This document shows, piece after piece, positions 30,700 through 35,957 of a DNA stretch of 35,957 nt. Positions within the stretch are counted from its first letter, which is position 1; each line of letters begins with the position of its first letter. Origin of the DNA: Rahnella ecdela (GTDB lineage Bacteria; Pseudomonadota; Gammaproteobacteria; Enterobacterales; Enterobacteriaceae); NCBI RefSeq assembly GCF_019049625.1, contig NZ_JAFMOY010000102.1:1-35957 (forward strand). Reading direction: 5' to 3'. The notes below the pieces were generated by a model. It worked only from the letters and a program-made list of their open reading frames with translations, was not told where the DNA came from and did no database searches. A program made the position numbers and the translations under genes.

Positions 30700-31245
30700 T
30701 TAATTATAAGCAATGTCGATAAACGTTTTGGCACTGACTTTCCCTGCTGTGACGGCAGGTGTGGAGGTGTTGGCTTTGTACGCCACTTTAAACTTCAGGG
30801 AGTTATCTCCAGTGACTAATGCCTGCGCTTGTGCAGGTGCGCCGCCGTTGATGCTGATTGGCGTGGCACCGTCATTTTCCAGCAGTGCGATACCCACGCC
30901 GGAAGCCGGTGTAGTGCCGGCAATGTTAGAAAGAATAGAATTATCAAGCGCGTCCGGGGTGCCGCTGAATGAAACCTGGGCATTATGGAGCGTAGATGTG
31001 CTGCAATTTTTCAACTCAATGGTGAAATCTTGCATCCCGGCATAACCGCCAGCACCCGAGAAAGAGGTTGGTGTAACACTCGGTAAAACCATAACAGCGC
31101 CGGTAGTGGTGCTGCCATTATTAAAGCCCGTGAAAGTACAGGCTGCTGCTGTTACTTCACCATTAAACGTGATATCACCATCCGAAGCAAATGAGGATAA
31201 AGGTGCAAGGCAAAGAACCATTACAGCTAATGTTTTTAATTTCAT
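30700..31245 (-). CDS. Major type-1-like fimbrial pilin
   Basis: A 181-residue pilin with a signal peptide ending near residue 20 (SSFA/SDGD). It carries the classic GDITFNGEVTAAACTFTG start, the Cys36 and LKNCSTS pair forming the pilin disulphide, and an assembly-competent C-terminus with the penultimate Tyr (FIDIAYN). AGGTGA lies just upstream of the ATG. It is the first gene of the operon and is separated from the usher by 66 bases, room for an mRNA processing or attenuation site that would keep pilin in excess. The promoter should lie in the 300-base gap upstream. Confidence 0.93.
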   Translation of the reverse strand: MKLKTLAVMVLCLAPLSSFASDGDITFNGEVTAAACTFTGFNNGSTTTGAVMVLPSVTPTSFSGAGGYAGMQDFTIELKNCSTSTLHNAQVSFSGTPDALDNSILSNIAGTTPASGVGIALLENDGATPISINGGAPAQAQALVTGDNSLKFKVAYKANTSTPAVTAGKVSAKTFIDIAYN

Positions 31246-31284
31246 AAAATCACCTGAGGAAAATAGTTTTATTTAAGAAAGGTC

Positions 31285-31304
31285 GATAAATTATTACGTT
31301 TATC
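31285..31304. promoter_or_regulatory. Small dyad upstream of the fimbrial operon
   Basis: GATAAA (31285-31290) and TTTATC (31299-31304) around an eight-base spacer, 40 bases before the pilin start. It could be an operator or a weak leader hairpin. Confidence 0.3.
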
Positions 31305-31400
31305 AACATGAACTAATTATACAGGTAATAGTGGGGTTTAATATGTAGATGTGCTTACTTCGATATTAAGAAGTACTGAACTGGAAAGTAGGGAGGAAAA

Positions 31401-31414
31401 CGTTCACCTGAACG
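31401..31414. promoter_or_regulatory. Perfect palindrome upstream of the fimbrial operon
   Basis: CGTTCA-CC-TGAACG is a 14-base inverted repeat about 155 bases upstream of the pilin start, in the gap between the pilin gene and the giant autotransporter. Candidate binding site; the regulator is unknown. No long inverted repeats of a fimS-like invertible switch were found around it. Confidence 0.4.
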
Positions 31415-31474
31415 AAATTAGATGGATGATTTTTTCAGATGATATCAGATTATAAAAGAAAAACGTTTATGCTT

Positions 31475-31511
31475 AGAAAAAATGCCCTTCCGATATCAAC
31501 CGGAAGGGCAT
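31475..31511 (-). terminator. Terminator of the giant autotransporter
   Basis: Perfect ten-base arms TGCCCTTCCG and CGGAAGGGCA with an eight-base loop. On the minus strand it is followed by TTTTTTC. It separates the autotransporter from the downstream fimbrial operon. Confidence 0.9.
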
Positions 31512-31548
31512 GGATTATGACGTGAGGTACTCTATACGTTCGGTTTTC

Positions 31549-34500
31549 TTAGAAATTCAGTTTAAAGTTCACGCGCATACCTTTGTCGTTTGCGCCATCT
31601 TCCTGCCAGTTGTAAGCGTCCATACCCAGTGATTTGTTATCGCTGGTGTAGCTTACGCCAACCTGGGTCAGGCTGTTCACACCGCCGCCTTTCTGGTCAT
31701 CGTCTACGTTAAAGTGCTGACCCGCTGCACCTTGCAGTGATGCGGTGCGTGCGCTTTTGCTGTAGGCGAGGTTCGGACCACCTTCCACGGATGCAGAAGC
31801 TGCCCAGCCATTTTTACCGGCATACGTCAGTTCCATACCCACGATGGCGTCGACGGCGGTTTCGCTGCCTGCATCCATTTTCAGGTTGTAATCATTCGCA
31901 CCGGTCTCGTTCACGCTGCCGTCACGGGTACGACGCACTTTCGCTCCGACAGACGGTTTGAATTTCAGTGTGTCACTCAGTTCGTAACCTTTGCTGAACT
32001 GGCTTTTCATTTCCATGTACTGTTGTGAATTGTTAGCGTTTGCCACTTCGTTCACGCTGCCATACTGGATGGTGCGACTGCTTTCTAACTGATGGTTGTC
32101 ATAACGCAGGGCGTTTTCCCAGCTCATGTTGTTGCCGAGATCCATCGCGTGCTCAAGACCGAAGAACTGGCTGTAACCGCCGGTCAGGCCATTATCACCG
32201 GCTTCTTTAACATCACCACTGCCGTCAAGACGGGCAATACCGTACTGGAGTTTCAGCGTCTGGTGGTCGGTCAGGCTCAGTTTCTGGCTCAGGGCCAGCA
32301 TGTCGTACTGGGCATCGTTACCCAATTCTGAACGCTGATCGCCTTTCGCTACCACATTAAAGCCCAGACCGCTTGCACTGACGACGGCGTTATCTTCCAG
32401 CATGGTAAAGCGGTTGCTCAGCACTTTCGCTTCATTGAAAGCGTTGGTGGCTTTGCTGCCGGAAAGCTGTTTCATGGCGTTAGTGACTTGTGCTGCGCTT
32501 TTCAGATTGAGGCTGTTAAACAATGCATTGTTGGTGTAACCCGCTTCCAGAGCACCAGCTACGCTGCTGACACTTGAGTCGGCCACGTCACGGTAGTCAT
32601 TTTTGGTCATGCTGACATCCACGTTACCGCTGGCGTCCGTCTGACCCTGTGCATTCCACATCACCGTGTCGGACTTGATGTTTTCAGCACCCTGAATATC
32701 GGTACCCTGGAACACGTTGTCGAAGCTGGCAGTTTTATCCGCGGTGCCTGCTGTAAAGCCGGTGTCGACCTGAACATCTGTCAGGTCGGCATGACTGACC
32801 ACCATCTGACCGGCCGTACCGTTGGCACTGGTGCCGACGGTATAGCGACTGACTGAGTTACGTAGCGGCTGTTGTGAAACGGCCGCTGCTGGATCAACCG
32901 GCAGCGTGTAGCTGGCTGCTTTGGTGGTATCCGGAGTGACACCGGCTTGTTTAACGATACCAGAGCCAGTGACATTGCTGTCAATATTGATAGCACCGGT
33001 GTTAACGACCCGGCCGTTAGCGCCTAGCTTACTGAAGGCATAAGAGTCGTTGGTATGGATATTGATAATACCGTCATTCTCCATGATGGCATCATTCGTA
33101 GCGCCTCCGTCCAACTGCATAGCGATTAAACCACTTTCGTTGTTCGCATTCCCCGCAGTACCCAGGTTAATGGTGCCGTTGTTGACCAGTTGGGCATTCT
33201 TGGAGCCATTCATGCCGATGGCGTTGTTACCGCTGATGTTCATGGTGCCGTCATTGATGCCGTAGAAGTTACTGCCGGTCAAATTAATGGCAGGTCGCCC
33301 GGAGTTACTCCCGGAAAAGTTGATAACACCCTCGGCCTTGTTCCAGATATAGCTTCCGGCTGCACTGGCATCGCCCTGAGATGTCACGAGAGAACCAGTA
33401 TAACCCGATGTATCTTGTACAGTTCCGGAGTTAATAAAATCACCGGTACCGCCCCAGATATTCACGGCTGAATAGTTGCTTGAAGCACTAACGGACATGG
33501 TACCCTTATTGGACAGGGTGCCGTCCTGATTGATATGCACGGCATTGTTCTGGTTGTCGAGGATTAGAGTGCCACCGGCTTCATTAACGACGCTACCGGA
33601 GTCGGTGAGCTCTATAATCCCCCCATTCAACGCGGTGGATCGCAGAGCCAAGGTGCCGGTATTGCGCATGCTTCCTGTGCCACTCACAGACACACCAGAG
33701 TTCATAGTACCGCTATTCGTCAATTTACCGCCGGTCTTGACCGTCGTTCTGCCACTTATAGTGCCTTGGTTGGCAACTGAGCCGGAGGTATTAACGATAA
33801 TATTACTGGTAATAACGCCCGCAGCATCGTTAGTCAGGGTGCCGGTATTGCTGACAGTGACGGGACCACCGCTTACTGTGCCATCATTACTTGCTGCACC
33901 ATCAACGACAGCACCTCCGGAGGTCAGCGTGGTGGTATTGCCCGCTGTGGCAATTACACTACCATTGCCATAACCAAGAGAGGCCACTGTGTCTGAGTTG
34001 TTCACTGCGGGGTCAACACCTTCGCCAACCACAATCTGACCACGGTTAATAATCATGCCGGTTCCGTCATTATAAAATGCTTTACCAACATTGGTGTTGA
34101 TTACTATGGTGCCGGAAGTATCATTAATCGCAGTCCCGCCACTCATTACTCCCATGCCTACCAGTTGAGCTTTAGTTCCATCATTCACTGTATCAGCGTC
34201 AGCTGTAAGGGTAATGGTGCCTTGGTTTGTCAGCTGACCGCCGTTGATCGCCACCATCCCAAAACCGGAATTATTAACATTAATATTTCCGGTGTTGGTC
34301 GCGTTAGACCACGCTGTGCCAGCAATCATTCCCGCCCCGCGAAGAAAAGCAGTCGAATCTGGTGTATTAAAGGCAGTCCGAGAAATTACGTTATTTGCTT
34401 CATCCGTAACAGGGATAAATCCATCCAGGTTGATAGTGCCAGTATTCAGTACATTACTATCCACCGCGGACATGCCGTAAAGCGCCCCTCCTTCCAGTTT

Positions 34501-35957
34501 AATTGTGCCATTATTTGTTGCCGTGCCCCCCGTACTAGCTGCCATAGCATAACCAGTATCGCCGTAGGTATTCACAGAGTAGTTGTTGTTATATCCCATC
34601 CTAGCTGGAGGATTTGAAATTTTAGAGCGTAACTCTAAGTCACCATTATTAGTCACAGAGCCCCCACCTTGTGACATCATAGGGGAGACTTTGCCGTTGT
34701 TCTTGATATTCAGATCCCGGATGGTGCCGGTGTTGAACGCACTGGCACCAAGAGTGACGTCCATAATGGATCCAGCATCAATTTCCGTTCCGTCAATAAC
34801 ACCGGCATTGTTAATAGTTGAGCCGGTTCCTGATGCGGCGATAAACCCAGAACCATCACCTTGAAGAACGCCAGTCCAGGTACCTCGGTCCGTGGTATCA
34901 AAATCCAGAGTGAGCACTGAATTTTTATCCAGATTAAGAGTGCCACCTCCCACTACATTGGCAAACTGAGCCATCCAATAATAGTTTTGTGCGTTGGAAA
35001 CTGAGGATTCACCGGTCACATTGACTGTACTTGCTCCGTTGACAGCAATACCATTAACGGGTGGAACGCTCCAGGTATCCAGGCCACCAGAGTCAGCATG
35101 CACGTTAACACCGCCCTGAACATTAACGGTATTTCCATCACCCACGACGTCTACGCCTGTATAATCAGCACCCACTGTATTAGTAGCAACGAATGACTGG
35201 CCACCCGTTTGAGAAACAGAGAGTGAGCCTTCGATGTTAATTGTATTTCCCGCGCCGTGGACTTCAAGGCCGCTCATTTGATCTAGGATAAGAGGTGCAA
35301 TTACCCCCGGTGCTACCGGATCATTGGAGAGTGACATATTTCCTTTCAGGTCAATGGATGAGTTATTGCCATTAACCACGATGCCTTTACCCATTTGCAG
35401 AACGCCATCTGCATCGGCGACACCTTTAATGTTGATATTACCATCCAGCACTACGTCGGAATTATCGCCATTAATATTAGCGCCAATGCCATTCAAGGAA
35501 ACATTCAAATCGCCGGTATTAGTAAATGTTGCGTTATCTCCGGTCATATTAATACCGACCGAATTCAAATCCTGGACAAAGATATTCGCTGTAGTCTCAA
35601 CTTTAGCTCGGGCCCCCTCTATATCAATACCGGTTGCCCCATTGGTGACATGAATATCCCCCGTCAGACTTGCTTTGGCATCATCACCGGTAATATCCAC
35701 CAGCACAGAACCCGCGCCGTCAGCGGTAGCTGATGCGTTATCAATTACTAAATTAGCATTATTCCCTGCAATCACGACGCCTTTACCTGCGTCGCTGACA
35801 TCGATTGTTGTCGGTGTGATGCCATCGCCTTTAATAGTGACTGTCGCATCATTACCGGTGATTTGAGTGCCTGTCGCGCCGTCTGTTACCGTGGTGTTGC
35901 CCTGATTATTGACCTGTGCACCATCGCCATTCACCACAATCGCTTTACTGTCTGCGC
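31549..35957 (-). CDS. Giant type Va autotransporter, C-terminal 1468 residues (5' end outside window)
   Basis: The frame is open to the right edge (ADSKAI precedes VVNGDG), so the N-terminus and signal peptide are missing. The visible passenger has two repeat zones. The first has units of the form G-[DN]-[ND]-A-x-V/I spaced about 20 residues (ITGNDATVTIKGDG, IAGNNANLVIDNA, ITGDDAKASLTGDI). The second has N-x-G-T-[IL] repeats (NNGTIKLEGG, NTGTINLDGF, NQGTITLTA). Both are expected of a long beta-helix. The last ~300 residues form the autotransporter barrel (ALSQKLSLTDHQTLKLQYG onward), ending MRVNFKLNF with a terminal Phe. It is a probable surface adhesin or aggregation factor, not linked by promoter to the fimbrial operon. 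Confidence 0.9.
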   Translation of the reverse strand, partial: ADSKAIVVNGDGAQVNNQGNTTVTDGATGTQITGNDATVTIKGDGITPTTIDVSDAGKGVVIAGNNANLVIDNASATADGAGSVLVDITGDDAKASLTGDIHVTNGATGIDIEGARAKVETTANIFVQDLNSVGINMTGDNATFTNTGDLNVSLNGIGANINGDNSDVVLDGNINIKGVADADGVLQMGKGIVVNGNNSSIDLKGNMSLSNDPVAPGVIAPLILDQMSGLEVHGAGNTINIEGSLSVSQTGGQSFVATNTVGADYTGVDVVGDGNTVNVQGGVNVHADSGGLDTWSVPPVNGIAVNGASTVNVTGESSVSNAQNYYWMAQFANVVGGGTLNLDKNSVLTLDFDTTDRGTWTGVLQGDGSGFIAASGTGSTINNAGVIDGTEIDAGSIMDVTLGASAFNTGTIRDLNIKNNGKVSPMMSQGGGSVTNNGDLELRSKISNPPARMGYNNNYSVNTYGDTGYAMAASTGGTATNNGTIKLEGGALYGMSAVDSNVLNTGTINLDGFIPVTDEANNVISRTAFNTPDSTAFLRGAGMIAGTAWSNATNTGNINVNNSGFGMVAINGGQLTNQGTITLTADADTVNDGTKAQLVGMGVMSGGTAINDTSGTIVINTNVGKAFYNDGTGMIINRGQIVVGEGVDPAVNNSDTVASLGYGNGSVIATAGNTTTLTSGGAVVDGAASNDGTVSGGPVTVSNTGTLTNDAAGVITSNIIVNTSGSVANQGTISGRTTVKTGGKLTNSGTMNSGVSVSGTGSMRNTGTLALRSTALNGGIIELTDSGSVVNEAGGTLILDNQNNAVHINQDGTLSNKGTMSVSASSNYSAVNIWGGTGDFINSGTVQDTSGYTGSLVTSQGDASAAGSYIWNKAEGVINFSGSNSGRPAINLTGSNFYGINDGTMNISGNNAIGMNGSKNAQLVNNGTINLGTAGNANNESGLIAMQLDGGATNDAIMENDGIINIHTNDSYAFSKLGANGRVVNTGAINIDSNVTGSGIVKQAGVTPDTTKAASYTLPVDPAAAVSQQPLRNSVSRYTVGTSANGTAGQMVVSHADLTDVQVDTGFTAGTADKTASFDNVFQGTDIQGAENIKSDTVMWNAQGQTDASGNVDVSMTKNDYRDVADSSVSSVAGALEAGYTNNALFNSLNLKSAAQVTNAMKQLSGSKATNAFNEAKVLSNRFTMLEDNAVVSASGLGFNVVAKGDQRSELGNDAQYDMLALSQKLSLTDHQTLKLQYGIARLDGSGDVKEAGDNGLTGGYSQFFGLEHAMDLGNNMSWENALRYDNHQLESSRTIQYGSVNEVANANNSQQYMEMKSQFSKGYELSDTLKFKPSVGAKVRRTRDGSVNETGANDYNLKMDAGSETAVDAIVGMELTYAGKNGWAASASVEGGPNLAYSKSARTASLQGAAGQHFNVDDDQKGGGVNSLTQVGVSYTSDNKSLGMDAYNWQEDGANDKGMRVNFKLNF

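Noticed and set aside
31246-31548. Invertible promoter switch (fimS-like) upstream of the fimbrial operon
   Set aside because: Only short local dyads are present. No pair of longer inverted repeats flanks the promoter, and no recombinase gene is nearby.
33530-35866. Several plus-strand open frames opposite the giant autotransporter
   Set aside because: They mirror the repeats of the real gene, give Pro/Leu/Ile/Val-rich sequence and lack start signals.
1-35957. tRNA, rRNA, prophage attachment sites or integrase
   Set aside because: No cloverleaf-like sequence, CCA-proximal T-loop pattern or integrase motif was noticed on reading. This was by eye only; a covariance-model scan would settle it.

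Overview
The window looks like chromosome of an enterobacterium (Enterobacterales, probably Yersiniaceae such as Rahnella, Ewingella or Serratia). This is inferred from codon use, enterobacterial protein types (OpgD-like, chaperone-usher fimbria, AIDA-type autotransporters, Hcp) and moderate GC content with AT-rich accessory islands. The genus cannot be fixed from sequence alone. No rRNA, tRNA, CRISPR array or replication origin was seen.

Layout. 1-125: 5' end of an IS30-family element running off the left edge. 155-1045: a VOC-family gene beside the IS end, then acetyltransferase and small-ORF debris. 1087-3527: LysR regulator divergent from a short-chain dehydrogenase, then a glutathione peroxidase. 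3662-8577: a DASS-type C4-dicarboxylate transporter divergent from a three-domain soluble NADH:fumarate reductase (OYE-like barrel, FMN-bind domain with a flavinylation motif, FAD fumarate-reductase domain). Their shared 617-base gap holds a near-consensus FNR box and a short upstream ORF overlapping the reductase start. Together they suggest anaerobic fumarate uptake and cytoplasmic reduction.

8799-12773: an AT-rich accessory patch interrupted by a LysR/NADP-reductase pair. It carries four paralogues of an unrecognised small membrane-anchored protein family. Three lie in tandem just behind a broken orphan hcp (type VI secretion tube protein). One is frameshifted at an A8 tract, one is truncated and overlaps the next, two are intact. 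A T6SS immunity array is the best guess but is inference.

12801-18017: a compact operon on the minus strand: amino-acid-type solute-binding protein, three divergent DUF1989 proteins and two ABC permeases, but no ATPase. An RpiR/SIS regulator lies upstream and a palindromic candidate operator lies in the promoter gap. The known DUF1989 enzymes act on carboxyguanidine, but no guanidine or urea carboxylase is present here, so the substrate is open. This is the best candidate for an undescribed pathway.

18121-21218: a small hypothetical protein, a nitroreductase, and a LysR regulator divergent from a quinone oxidoreductase. 21308-35957: surface genes. These are an AIDA-like autotransporter with a proline-rich linker, an OpgD-like periplasmic glucan protein, a four-gene chaperone-usher fimbrial operon (pilin, usher, chaperone, tip adhesin) and the C-terminal 1468 residues of a giant autotransporter running off the right edge.
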